From the IMG/VR virus record IMGVR_UViG_3300032309_001784, positions 1-50,603 of that record: DNA of 50,603 nt. One strand, 5' to 3'. Shown here one piece after another: positions 23,470 through 29,733 of the stretch. Source of the DNA: a virus. The translations under genes were made by a program, and so were the position numbers. The notes beneath the pieces are model-generated. The model did not search any database. It saw only the letters and a program-made list of their open reading frames with translations, and was not told the origin of the DNA. The first letter of the stretch is position 1, and the number at the start of each line of letters is the position of its first letter.

Positions 23470-23876
23470 TGCGACCCAACATCGACGAATACACGCGATA
23501 CATCGCTAGCCACCGCTGGGCTTGTAAGCGCGACGCTCGAAAGCAAATCGACGGCCATCGCTGCCAGACGTGCACGCACGACGGCACGCTCTGGAGGCTT
23601 GAGGTTCACCACAAGACATATGAACGATTTAAGGACGAGGACGTTGATCGCGACTTGATCACCCTATGCGTCCAGTGTCACGAAGCCGTGACGTGCGTAA
23701 TCCGGTCCCGTCGGTATGACGGCCAGCCGGTGCAAGTGTGTTTTGTTTCGGATGATTTTATTTCAAGAAAGGATGTGTCATATGGCATGGACGACTTTGA
23801 CCTACAAGATCACCGGAGACGCGCCGCTGATCATGCACAACGGCGATCTCGCAAACCCGTTGAGCAAGGCCGCTAA
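23469..23876 (+). CDS. HNH endonuclease
   Basis: 135 residues from ATG 23469. C32-x-x-C35, tandem H47-H48 (VHHKTYER) and C67-x-x-C70-H71 (LITLCVQCHEAV) give a complete zinc-bound HNH motif, with catalytic H48. The last 32 residues overlap the next gene in another frame and are probably irrelevant. It precedes the conserved protein at 23782 and the structured repeat array. Confidence 0.8.
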   Translation: MRPNIDEYTRYIASHRWACKRDARKQIDGHRCQTCTHDGTLWRLEVHHKTYERFKDEDVDRDLITLCVQCHEAVTCVIRSRRYDGQPVQVCFVSDDFISRKDVSYGMDDFDLQDHRRRAADHAQRRSRKPVEQGR

Positions 23877-24408
23877 GGCACTGAAGCAGGTTACATCGAA
23901 GAAGAAAAAGACGGACGCCGATTTTGAGCGGATGGCTGAAATCGAGTTCAAGGCTGGTCTCTACATCGACGAGGACCGCGGCCCGGTCATTCCCGGCGAG
24001 AATATCGAGGCCACGCTCTACAACGCGGCGAAGATCACGAAGGAAGGCAAGATTGCGAAGTCTGCATGCTTCGTTCCCAAGTCTGCGGTGCTTCAGTACG
24101 ACGGCCCGCGTGACGCTAACGGTCTCTGGCAGGAAGAACGCTTCCGCAACTGCGTCGGCGTGAAGGTTGGCATGAGCCGCGTGATGCGGACTCGACCGAT
24201 CTTCCACGATTGGTCGGCGATCGTCGAGGTCAAGTTTGAGGACTCGGTGGTGAACGAAGAGCAGGTCGATCGCTGGGTGCATGCGGCCGGCACGCAGGTC
24301 GGTCTCTGCGATTGGCGGCCCAGGTGCGGACGGTTCACCGCCGAGAAGGTGGCGAACACGACGCCGAAGAAGCGGAATGTTGCACCGGAGGCTGTCGGCG
24401 CGGCGTGA
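23782..24408 (+). CDS. conserved phage protein with RAMP-like sequence features, unknown
   Basis: 208 residues from ATG 23782 (AAGAAAGGA upstream; ATG 23773 is an alternative). Notable motifs: ITGDAPLIMHN at the N-terminus, GPVIPGENIEATLYNAAK in the middle and VGLCDWRPRCGRF near the C-terminus. An opening strand, an IPG-x-x-[IL]-xG/A-x-L helix and a Gly-Arg-rich loop in this order recall RAMP/Cas7-type RNA-binding folds; this is inference from motif order, not a confident family match. I remember similar unnamed proteins in other phages. It lies immediately before the eight-element array, so an RNA partner is worth testing. Confidence 0.55.
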   Translation: MAWTTLTYKITGDAPLIMHNGDLANPLSKAAKALKQVTSKKKKTDADFERMAEIEFKAGLYIDEDRGPVIPGENIEATLYNAAKITKEGKIAKSACFVPKSAVLQYDGPRDANGLWQEERFRNCVGVKVGMSRVMRTRPIFHDWSAIVEVKFEDSVVNEEQVDRWVHAAGTQVGLCDWRPRCGRFTAEKVANTTPKKRNVAPEAVGAA

Positions 24409-24488
24409 TCAATTTGGCTTGGCACGGTTTGACTAATTATGTCCTGGCTCGCTTTGTCCAGGTCGGGCATGTCGGATCGCGGCTGACG

Positions 24489-24536
24489 CCCACTCTCGTG
24501 ATAGGCACGGCAGCACCTTCGACGGTGCGGAGTGGG
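24489..24536 (+). repeat. array element 1
   Basis: P1 CCCACTC (24489-24495) / GAGTGGG (24530-24536); P2 CGTG-ATAGG-CACG (24497-24509); P3 GCACC-TTCGAC-GGTGC (24513-24528). All pairs are Watson-Crick. Confidence 0.78.
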
Positions 24537-24615
24537 ATGGGACACGGTTAGTCATGGTGCGTCAAGTTGGGTTCGGGCGTGTTCCGGTGGTATCGGTTTG
24601 GGCTCGTTATGGAAA

Positions 24616-24661
24616 CCTCTCTCGTGGTCGGCACGGTTGCGTCTTCAAGGGCGCGGAGAGG
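24616..24661 (+). repeat. array element 2
   Basis: P1 CCTCTC (24616-24621) / GAGAGG (24656-24661); P2 CGTG-GTCGG-CACG (24623-24635); P3 GCGTC-TTCAAG-GGCGC (24639-24654) with one T-G pair (24642/24651) that is allowed only if the + strand is the RNA. An extra hairpin GCACTT-AGTT-AAGTGC follows at 24665-24680. Confidence 0.78.
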
Positions 24662-24767
24662 GATGCACTTAGTTAAGTGCTGGCTCATGTCGGTCAAGGC
24701 ATGTTCGGTCCTGTTCCGGTGGGTTTTGTTGTGGCAAGACTGGGCAAGGTTAGTCGAGTTATGGAAA

Positions 24768-24813
24768 CCACCTGCACGGTCGGCGTGATTGCGGCTTCGA
24801 TGCCGCGAGGTGG
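24768..24813 (+). repeat. array element 3
   Basis: P1 CCACCT (24768-24773) / AGGTGG (24808-24813); P2 CACG-GTCGG-CGTG (24775-24787), the two sides of P2 swapped relative to other copies but still fully paired; P3 GCGGC-TTCGAT-GCCGC (24791-24806). Confidence 0.78.
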
Positions 24814-24888
24814 GATGGGTCATGGCGTGTTGGGTTCGCGTTGTATGGGGCAATGTGGGTTCGGGCAATGCGTGTCATGTCATGGAAA

Positions 24889-24933
24889 CCACCATCGTGC
24901 GGGCACGGAGGCCGATCGACGCGGCCGTGGTGG
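24889..24933 (+). repeat. array element 4
   Basis: P1 CCACCA (24889-24894) / TGGTGG (24928-24933); P2 CGTG-CGGG-CACG (24896-24907); P3 GGCCG-ATCGACG-CGGCC (24910-24926). Confidence 0.78.
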
Positions 24934-25048
24934 GATGTATCTAAGTGGTGCGTGGTTTGTCAGCGTCGGTTCAGTCAGTGCAAGGCAGGTTTCGTTCCGT
25001 TGTGGTTGGTCATGTTGTGTTCCGGTCTGGAAGGGCCAGTCACGGAAA

Positions 25049-25094
25049 CCCCACCCGTGCAGGCACGGTTCCCGATCGACGCGGGAGGTGTGGG
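25049..25094 (+). repeat. array element 5
   Basis: P1 CCCCACC (25049-25055) pairs with GGTG-TGGG (25087-25094) with one bulged T (25091); P2 CGTG-CAGG-CACG (25056-25067) with no linker base; P3 TCCCG-ATCGACG-CGGGA (25070-25086). Confidence 0.72.
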
Positions 25095-25160
25095 ATGTGT
25101 CTGGTTGGTGCAAGGCACGGCACAGTGGGTTCCGCTGTGTTCCGGCGTGGCAGGTTTCTA

Positions 25161-25205
25161 CCAAGCTCGTGCAGGCACGGGGCCGGATCAACGCCGGCGG
25201 CTTGG
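25161..25205 (+). repeat. array element 6
   Basis: P1 CCAAGC (25161-25166) / GCTTGG (25200-25205); P2 CGTG-CAGG-CACG (25168-25179); P3 GCCGG-ATCAACG-CCGGC (25182-25198). Confidence 0.78.
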
Positions 25206-25315
25206 GGTGTATTAAGGCAAGGTCCGGTCGGGTTTGGTTTGTTGCGTTCTGTTCGGACACGGTCGAACGGGGCCGGTCAAGGCTGTGTAAGGCACGTCGG
25301 TGCTGGGTATCACAA

Positions 25316-25360
25316 CCGCCATCGCGGTCGGCGCGGTGAGGCTTCGACGCCTCGTGGCGG
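25316..25360 (+). repeat. array element 7
   Basis: P1 CCGCCA (25316-25321) / TGGCGG (25355-25360); P2 CGCG-GTCGG-CGCG (25323-25335), a paired change from CGTG/CACG; P3 GAGGC-TTCGAC-GCCTC (25338-25353). Confidence 0.78.
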
Positions 25361-25430
25361 GATGTCGCTCGGTCAGGTTTGGAATGTCATGGCAGGGCAG
25401 GTTTGTGGAATGTCTAGGCTTGGTTTCTTT

Positions 25431-25471
25431 GCCCTCGTGATAGGCACGAAGCCGCTTCGACGCGGCGGGGC
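25431..25471 (+). repeat. array element 8, next to the replication gene start
   Basis: P1 GCCC (25431-25434) / GGGC (25468-25471); P2 CGTG-ATAGG-CACG (25436-25448); P3 GCCGC-TTCGAC-GCGGC (25451-25466). It ends just before AAGGAGG (25480-25486), so folding could influence translation of the gene at 25491. Confidence 0.75.
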
Positions 25472-25490
25472 GTAATTTCAAGGAGGAAAA

Positions 25491-26285
25491 ATGGCACGCC
25501 AAACAGTTGACCACTACATCCCGTTCTTTGGCCGCGACTTCTTGGCTGCTACAGCCGGATGGACCGCCGAAGAGCGAGGTCATTACGTGACGGCCTTGAT
25601 CGTCCAGTGGGAGCAGGGATCTATCCCAGACTCTCTTGAACGCCTAGAGATCATCTCGCCTGGAATCACGCGTACCTGGGCACTGCTTGAGTCGAAGTTC
25701 CCGGTATGCCGTGACGGCCGCCGCCGGAACCCTCGAATGGAGATTCATAGGGCGAAATCAGAGGCTCTAAAGGAAGCTCGCGTAGAGGCTGGCAGGGCTG
25801 GCGGGGAGGCGAATCAAGCAAACCGCAAGCAAACGGGCAAGCAAAACGGAAGCAAAACGCAAGCAAACGGGGTAGCAAACGGGGTAGCAAAACTGAAGCC
25901 TCCAACTCCAACTCCAACTCCAACTCCATCTCCTCCCCAAGAAAAACAATGCAGCGCACACACACCAGACGGCGAGGCGTGTTTTTCTGTTCAGGGGGAG
26001 GAAGAAGACACGTGGGAGTCGTTTGTCCGGTCGTGGAACGCCACTCACCGGGCCTGCCCGTGGACGCCGCTGGTTCCCCCGGCTGCGTGGGGCGACTTCG
26101 CCACGTCTGACGGGTGGCTGGGGCGAGCCGAGCAGGCGCTTGAGCGGCTGCCGGCGTGCGAGTGGTTCGACACGCCCGTGGCCCTGACGAAGTTCTTCGA
26201 GTACGTGGACCGGATTCTGGCCGGGGAGTTCGACAACCCCAAGCAGGGCCGGCGAGCACGGCAGCCCGCAGGAGGGAACCTGTGA
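25491..26285 (+). CDS. DUF1376/YdaU-type replication protein
   Basis: 264 residues with a strong AAGGAGG site. N-terminal ~90 residues match the DUF1376 pattern (DHYIPFFGRDFLAATAGWTAEERGHYVTALIVQWEQGSIP), found in phage primosomal/initiator proteins. A low-complexity linker rich in Lys/Gln/Asn/Ala, then Pro-Thr repeats, joins it to a C-terminal domain with WESFVRSWNATHRACPW and FFEYVDRILAGEFDN, a helical replisome-type region. The DNA for the linker carries in-phase repeats (25817-25891), as in lambda gene O. Confidence 0.75.
   Translation: MARQTVDHYIPFFGRDFLAATAGWTAEERGHYVTALIVQWEQGSIPDSLERLEIISPGITRTWALLESKFPVCRDGRRRNPRMEIHRAKSEALKEARVEAGRAGGEANQANRKQTGKQNGSKTQANGVANGVAKLKPPTPTPTPTPSPPQEKQCSAHTPDGEACFSVQGEEEDTWESFVRSWNATHRACPWTPLVPPAAWGDFATSDGWLGRAEQALERLPACEWFDTPVALTKFFEYVDRILAGEFDNPKQGRRARQPAGGNL
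25817..25891 (+). repeat. seven in-phase AGCAAA direct repeats, candidate replication origin
   Basis: AGCAAA begins at 25817, 25828, 25840, 25851, 25862, 25874 and 25886: steps of 11, 12, 11, 11, 12 and 12 bases, close to one helical turn, mostly followed by [AC]CG. A CCAACT hexamer repeat (25900-25928) follows. The position inside a replication-protein gene matches the lambda O / iteron arrangement. A simple low-complexity linker is the alternative reading. Confidence 0.5.
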
Positions 26286-26800
26286 GAACGTGGGAAGAAA
26301 ACAAGACGACGATCAACCAACTCTGGCCCCAATGCCGCTGGACCGGCGAGGAGGGCGAGCTCTGGCGTGGCGACCTGTCGCGGCTGGATCAGGACGTGCT
26401 CTATGACGCGATTCGCGACGTGAAGCGAAGCCACGACACGCTGTACCCACAACTTAAGTGGATGCTCGAAACCTACCGCGAACTTGCGGCGCTGAAGAAG
26501 AGCGCCGGCGTCACGAAGACCAGGGCAGAAGTCAAAATAAAACTCGACATCAACGATGAGGAGAATGCCAAGCTCGTTGACGACTGCATGAAAATGATTG
26601 ACGAATCAACACGGGCAGACTTTCCTAGTGTTGAGGAAACGGTTCTCAATCAACTGAAGCAGAAGAACGGGATCTACGCGAGTGCCGCCGTGCGACTTCT
26701 CCGCTACGCGAGGCGTCGGCTGCTCGGCCAGGAAGAGACATTCGGGCGCGTGGCGAAGGATGGGCGAATTGAGCCGATTTCACTTGGAGTAGACAAATGA
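26282..26800 (+). CDS. replication-module protein, unknown
   Basis: 172 residues from GTG 26282 (GTGA overlap, AGGAGGG upstream). Helical and charged, containing WEENKTTINQLWPQCRW at the N-terminus and AVRLLRYARRRLLGQEETF near the end. Directly after the DUF1376 protein, where helicase loaders or primosome partners usually lie, but no Walker motif is present. Family not recognised. Confidence 0.62.
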   Translation: MRTWEENKTTINQLWPQCRWTGEEGELWRGDLSRLDQDVLYDAIRDVKRSHDTLYPQLKWMLETYRELAALKKSAGVTKTRAEVKIKLDINDEENAKLVDDCMKMIDESTRADFPSVEETVLNQLKQKNGIYASAAVRLLRYARRRLLGQEETFGRVAKDGRIEPISLGVDK

Positions 26801-27036
26801 AGATTGCAACGGATTGCGAATCGAACGCACCGAAAGCACTCACGAAGCGACAGCGTGAGCTCCTCGATCTCGTGATCGAGCACTCCCGGCTCTACGGGCC
26901 GACTGTTCGCGAGCTTTGCGCCGCCGCCAAGATCGCGTCGCCGAACGGCGTGGCGTGTCACCTCAAGGCGCTTGAGCGCAAGGGCTACGTGCGACGCACG
27001 CCGGGCAAGGCCCGGGCGATCGAGGTGCTGCAATGA
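26797..27036 (+). CDS. LexA-type DNA-binding domain without peptidase
   Basis: 79 residues. LTKRQRELLDLVIEHSRLYGPTVRELCAAAKIASPNGVACHLKALERKGYVRR matches the LexA N-terminal winged helix (residues ~15-66), including the S-P-N-x-V-x-x-H-L-x-x-L-x-x-K-G recognition region. There is no S24 self-cleavage domain, so it cannot be inactivated as LexA is. It may hold host SOS or phage operators constantly. ATGA overlaps on both sides. Confidence 0.82.
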   Translation: MKIATDCESNAPKALTKRQRELLDLVIEHSRLYGPTVRELCAAAKIASPNGVACHLKALERKGYVRRTPGKARAIEVLQ

Positions 27037-27287
27037 GCGTGCGTGACTTCGTGATGCTCTCGATTGGCGAAATCATCCTGGCGGCGACGTTCGCCCTTGG
27101 GATTTTGGTTGGTGCATCCCTGAGACGAAAGGAATCTTCTCATGACGACAGCAACGGCAGAACGGAAGCGGCGGCGCAGTGGCACCGCCCTCGATATCGT
27201 GACGCTCACGGCAGCGATGAACGCAGTGAAAAACGCGGTGTCCAACCGGCCTCTCAATCCGATCATGAACAACGTGCTGCTCTGTGA
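27033..27287 (+). CDS. small membrane protein overlapping the clamp gene
   Basis: 84 residues from ATG 27033 (ATGA overlap). One transmembrane helix (FVMLSIGEIILAATFALGILVGASL) and then hydrophilic sequence that overlaps the sliding clamp gene by 146 bases, so only the first ~36 residues are independent. Real start context but the overlap lowers confidence. Confidence 0.5.
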   Translation: MSVRDFVMLSIGEIILAATFALGILVGASLRRKESSHDDSNGRTEAAAQWHRPRYRDAHGSDERSEKRGVQPASQSDHEQRAAL

Positions 27288-28260
27288 CGGGCGACTCGTT
27301 GCGGCAAACGGCGAACTGCGGATCGAGTGCTACATCGACTACGCGGGCGAGCCCGTTCTTCTCCCGTACCACCGGACCCTCGCGATCCTGCGGGCGGCGC
27401 GGCAGGGCCAGGTGCGAATTACGCCGAACGGGACGACGTGCACGATCGAGGCGGGCACTGCGCAGTGGACGCTGCCGACCGAGAGCGCCGCTGAGTTCCC
27501 GGGCACGGGGCTTGAGGACGCGCCGGCCTTGGCCCGCATCCCGTGCGACCAGTTCGCCCGGGCGGTAAACGCGGTGAGCTACGCGACCGACACGCAGGGC
27601 ACGCGGTTCGCGCTCGGCGGGATCTGCGTTGAAGTGAGCCGCAACGACGGGACGGTGACGTTCATCGCGACCGACGGCCGGCGGCTCTCGTCGTCTGAGA
27701 TCGAGATCGGGCAGGACACCGACGATGCCCAGCGGCTCGTGCCGGTGGCTGCCATGCAAACTATCCGCGATCTGTGCGACGGGCACGACGAGGAGGCGGT
27801 GCAAATCGACTCGACAGCGTCGGAGTTGATCGCGACGCTGCCAAACGCCCGCGTGATTGCCCGTCTCGTGGAAGGCAAGTTCCCGCGGTGGCGCGACGTG
27901 ATCCCAGAGCACGACACGAGCCCGACCACGGCGACGATTGCCGAACTGCGGGCCGCGACCAGTTCCGCGAGTATCTGCACGAGCGAGCAGTCGAAGGGCG
28001 TCGAGTTCACGTTCGACGGTGACACCATCGCGCTCAAGGGACAGAGCAGCGAGCACGGGACGGCGTCGGTCACGTGCCCTGTCGTGGAGGCCGGGAACGA
28101 GTGCACAGTGAAACTCGACCCGAGCTTCGTGCTCCAGTTCCTCGACGGCCTGCCGGCCGACGGTGAGCCGACGGTGTCGATTCTGACGAAAGACGCTGCG
28201 GGTGCCGTCGTGTTCCGGTGCGACGACTACACCGGGCTCGTGATGCCGCTCGGGGAGTGA
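27142..28260 (+). CDS. dnaN: DNA polymerase III sliding clamp (beta subunit)
   Basis: 372 residues, normal length for DnaN. Three-domain clamp pattern: FIATDGRRL (the ATDG[H/R]RL signature), VIARLVEGKFPRWRDVIP (domain 2/3 boundary signature LI-G-F-P-V-P) and C-terminal GLVMPLGE in place of the usual YVVMPMR(L). It tethers polymerase to DNA. No phage DNA polymerase is present in the window, so it must serve a host polymerase. GAAAGGA upstream of ATG. Confidence 0.9.
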   Translation: MTTATAERKRRRSGTALDIVTLTAAMNAVKNAVSNRPLNPIMNNVLLCDGRLVAANGELRIECYIDYAGEPVLLPYHRTLAILRAARQGQVRITPNGTTCTIEAGTAQWTLPTESAAEFPGTGLEDAPALARIPCDQFARAVNAVSYATDTQGTRFALGGICVEVSRNDGTVTFIATDGRRLSSSEIEIGQDTDDAQRLVPVAAMQTIRDLCDGHDEEAVQIDSTASELIATLPNARVIARLVEGKFPRWRDVIPEHDTSPTTATIAELRAATSSASICTSEQSKGVEFTFDGDTIALKGQSSEHGTASVTCPVVEAGNECTVKLDPSFVLQFLDGLPADGEPTVSILTKDAAGAVVFRCDDYTGLVMPLGE

Positions 28261-28262
28261 GC

Positions 28263-28505
28263 ATGACGACACACTGGAACATCGACGCCGAGGAGTTTCG
28301 CGGGTTGTGGGAGTCGGGAACTCCGGTTGCCACGATTGCGAGCCGCTTCGGCGTGAAAATCAACCACGTGTACAAGCTGCGGCGGCAGTTCGGAATCGCC
28401 GAACGCGACAAGGTGGTGACGAAAGATCCGACACCGTCGCAGATCGCGGAGCGTGCCGCCGCTCTCAAGGTGAAACACTTGCAAGAGATGCGAGCGCTTG
28501 GCTGA
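28263..28505 (+). CDS. small helix-turn-helix protein
   Basis: 80 residues from ATG 28263. FRGLWESGTPVATIASRFGVKINHVYKLRRQFGI is a homeodomain-like helix-turn-helix; the rest is a basic helix. Starts 2 bases after the clamp stop and overlaps the next start by one base. Probably a DNA-binding regulator. Confidence 0.65.
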   Translation: MTTHWNIDAEEFRGLWESGTPVATIASRFGVKINHVYKLRRQFGIAERDKVVTKDPTPSQIAERAAALKVKHLQEMRALG

Positions 28506-28909
28506 TGTTCATCGCCACCGAAACACCGATGACGATTGAGATCGAGGACGCCGAGTACATCGCTCGCGCGTTGTGCAACCCTGGTTCCGAGATGCAACGC
28601 GAGCTCATCGACTCAAGCACCGACACGCCGATGGTCGTCGTGTATGACCCAGAGCCGATCGGCTGGGTGGCGACGCATCTCTGGCGTGGGCTTCAGACGC
28701 TCGAAGGCTACGTTGATCCAGAGTGGCGGCGCAAGGGGCTCGCGAGGATCGCCGCCCTGACGCTACTCGCGACGGGCTACCTTGACCGGACCAAGGCGAT
28801 TGCCGTGTTCTCTACCGAGTGCGTCACGCTCGCGAAGTCGCTCGGGTTTCAGGACGTTCGCCAGTTCCGGCGCAACCGCTACGGCGACTGGGAGCCCGCC
28901 CCGCTCTGA
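28505..28909 (+). CDS. GNAT-family acetyltransferase
   Basis: 134 residues from ATG 28505. LEGYVDPEWRRKGLARIAALTLL holds the acetyl-CoA pyrophosphate loop (V-x-P-x-x-R-x-x-G-[IL]-[AG]) typical of GNAT motif A, and a closing aromatic strand (AKSLGFQDVRQF) matches motif B. It is short for the family. Substrate unknown; phage GNATs can modify host proteins or inactivate toxins. Confidence 0.75.
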   Translation: MFIATETPMTIEIEDAEYIARALCNPGSEMQRELIDSSTDTPMVVVYDPEPIGWVATHLWRGLQTLEGYVDPEWRRKGLARIAALTLLATGYLDRTKAIAVFSTECVTLAKSLGFQDVRQFRRNRYGDWEPAPL

Positions 28910-28930
28910 CTGCACGAGTCACGCAGAAAC

Positions 28931-28949
28931 TTGACGCCGGCGCGAGCAT
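28931..28949 (+). promoter_or_regulatory. promoter-like element with GAGCAT 6 bases before rusA
   Basis: TTGACG (28931-28936), 7-base spacer CCGGCGC, GAGCAT (28944-28949), then ATG at 28956. It belongs to the short-spacer motif set described in the findings; -35/-10 distance is too short for ordinary sigma70. Confidence 0.35.
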
Positions 28950-28955
28950 GGCGGA

Positions 28956-29363
28956 ATGGAAACGCTGACTTTCTCGGTGCCGGGCGACCCGGTGCCGCAG
29001 CCGCGAGCGAGGGTTTCAACGCGCGGCGGATTCGCACGGGCCTACACGCCAGCCGAGCACCCGATACACCGCTACCGCCAGGCGATCGCCGCCGCCGCCC
29101 GCAAGGCGGGTGCAACTCCGACCGACGCCGTACCGCTCACGCTGATCGTGGATCTCGTGTTCGGAAGGCCGAAGAGTCACTACCGCAAGAGCGGGCTGAA
29201 GCCAGACGCTCCTCGGCTGCCGCGGCCCGACTGCTCGAACTGCCTCAAGGGGATCGAGGACGCGCTAAACGGGATCGCTTGGGTTGACGACACCCAGGTG
29301 AGCCGGGTCGTGGTCGAGAAGAGCTATGGCGACGAGCCCCGGACCGTCGTGCGGATTTCTTGA
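28956..29363 (+). CDS. rusA: Holliday junction resolvase, RusA type
   Basis: 135 residues. Opening PGDPVPQPRAR and core PDCSNCLKGIEDALNGIAWVDDTQV match RusA, whose aspartates in the 'KPDxxNLxKxxxDxLxG...DDxQ' motif bind Mg2+ and cut four-way DNA junctions. Here the Asn-Leu-Leu stretch reads SNCLKG, a mild variant. Resolves branched replication or recombination products before packaging. Shine-Dalgarno weak. Confidence 0.88.
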   Translation: METLTFSVPGDPVPQPRARVSTRGGFARAYTPAEHPIHRYRQAIAAAARKAGATPTDAVPLTLIVDLVFGRPKSHYRKSGLKPDAPRLPRPDCSNCLKGIEDALNGIAWVDDTQVSRVVVEKSYGDEPRTVVRIS

Positions 29364-29407
29364 CACGCTCGCGATAGTCGGTCGCAAGTCGCCGATGGAC
29401 CGGCGAC
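29360..29407 (+). promoter_or_regulatory. promoter-like motif and hairpin before secreted-protein gene
   Basis: TTGACA (29360-29365) with GATAGT 7 bases further (29373-29378), then inverted repeat GTCGCCG (29388-29394) / CGGCGAC (29401-29407). AAGGAG follows before the ATG at 29428. Marks the start of a new transcriptional unit. Confidence 0.4.
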
Positions 29408-29427
29408 GAACCTGAAGGAGAAATCCT

Positions 29428-29730
29428 ATGCGACCGTTTGTTCTCGTTTGTTCCCTGTTGTTCTGTGTTCCGGCCTTCGCCGACACGAACATTTACGCCC
29501 GCCGCGTCGTCATCTCGTCTGCCCAGCAAGACGCCGAGGAGATGGCCCGCACCGGCGTCCTTCGCCACTGCGGCCGGGCCGGCGGCCGGCGGGAAGGTAT
29601 CGGCACTGGCAGCACGCCCGACGCTGCGTTCCGCAACTGTTGCTACTACGGGCGGTATCGGATCGTTGAGAAGGGCGTCGCCTACTCGCCGACGCGTCGC
29701 CAGTATTTCGCCGTCATCCGCTACGAGTGA
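29428..29730 (+). CDS. small secreted planctomycete-type protein
   Basis: 100 residues with a signal peptide (MRPFVLVCSLLFCVPAFADT, cleavage after AFA). Mature part: ARTGVLRHCGRAGGRREGIG, PDAAFRNCCYYGRYRIVEKG and a closing YFAVIRYE. I recall families of short exported proteins in planctomycetes with the same HCG...EGIG...NCCYWG pattern. Possibly a host-derived gene whose product acts in the periplasm. AAGGAG site before ATG. Confidence 0.7.
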   Translation: MRPFVLVCSLLFCVPAFADTNIYARRVVISSAQQDAEEMARTGVLRHCGRAGGRREGIGTGSTPDAAFRNCCYYGRYRIVEKGVAYSPTRRQYFAVIRYE

Positions 29731-29733
29731 GTC

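Larger units (their letters stand above)
24409..25490 (+). ncRNA. array of eight three-stem elements, probable large structured RNA
   Basis: 1.08 kb with no convincing gene. Eight copies of a ~45-base element fold as outer stem P1, hairpin P2 (mostly CGTG/CACG, loop ending GG) and hairpin P3 (5 bp, loop TTCGAC or ATCGACG type). P2 starts lie at 24497, 24623, 24775, 24896, 25056, 25168, 25323 and 25436: gaps 126, 152, 121, 160, 112, 155, 113, hence four tandem ~273-base blocks of two elements. Spacers are G/T-rich and C-poor on the + strand (about 41% G, 13% C in one spacer), unlike the genes. GGAAACC often precedes and GGGATG follows an element. The last copy ends 8 bases before the ribosome binding site of 25491. 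Function unknown. Confidence 0.75.

Noticed and set aside
24677-25339. Open frame of 220 codons across the repeat array
   Set aside because: No ribosome binding site, odd Cys/Trp/Arg/Ser composition, stops are merely sparse because the DNA is G/T-rich, and conserved features follow base pairing, not codons. Overlapping open frames on both strands here look equally poor.
24489-25471. CRISPR array
   Set aside because: Repeats are imperfect and paired by structure instead of sequence identity, spacing alternates at 112-160 bases and there are no cas genes.
27073-28272. Long - strand open frame opposite the sliding clamp
   Set aside because: Shadow frame of the clamp gene, which has clear family motifs.
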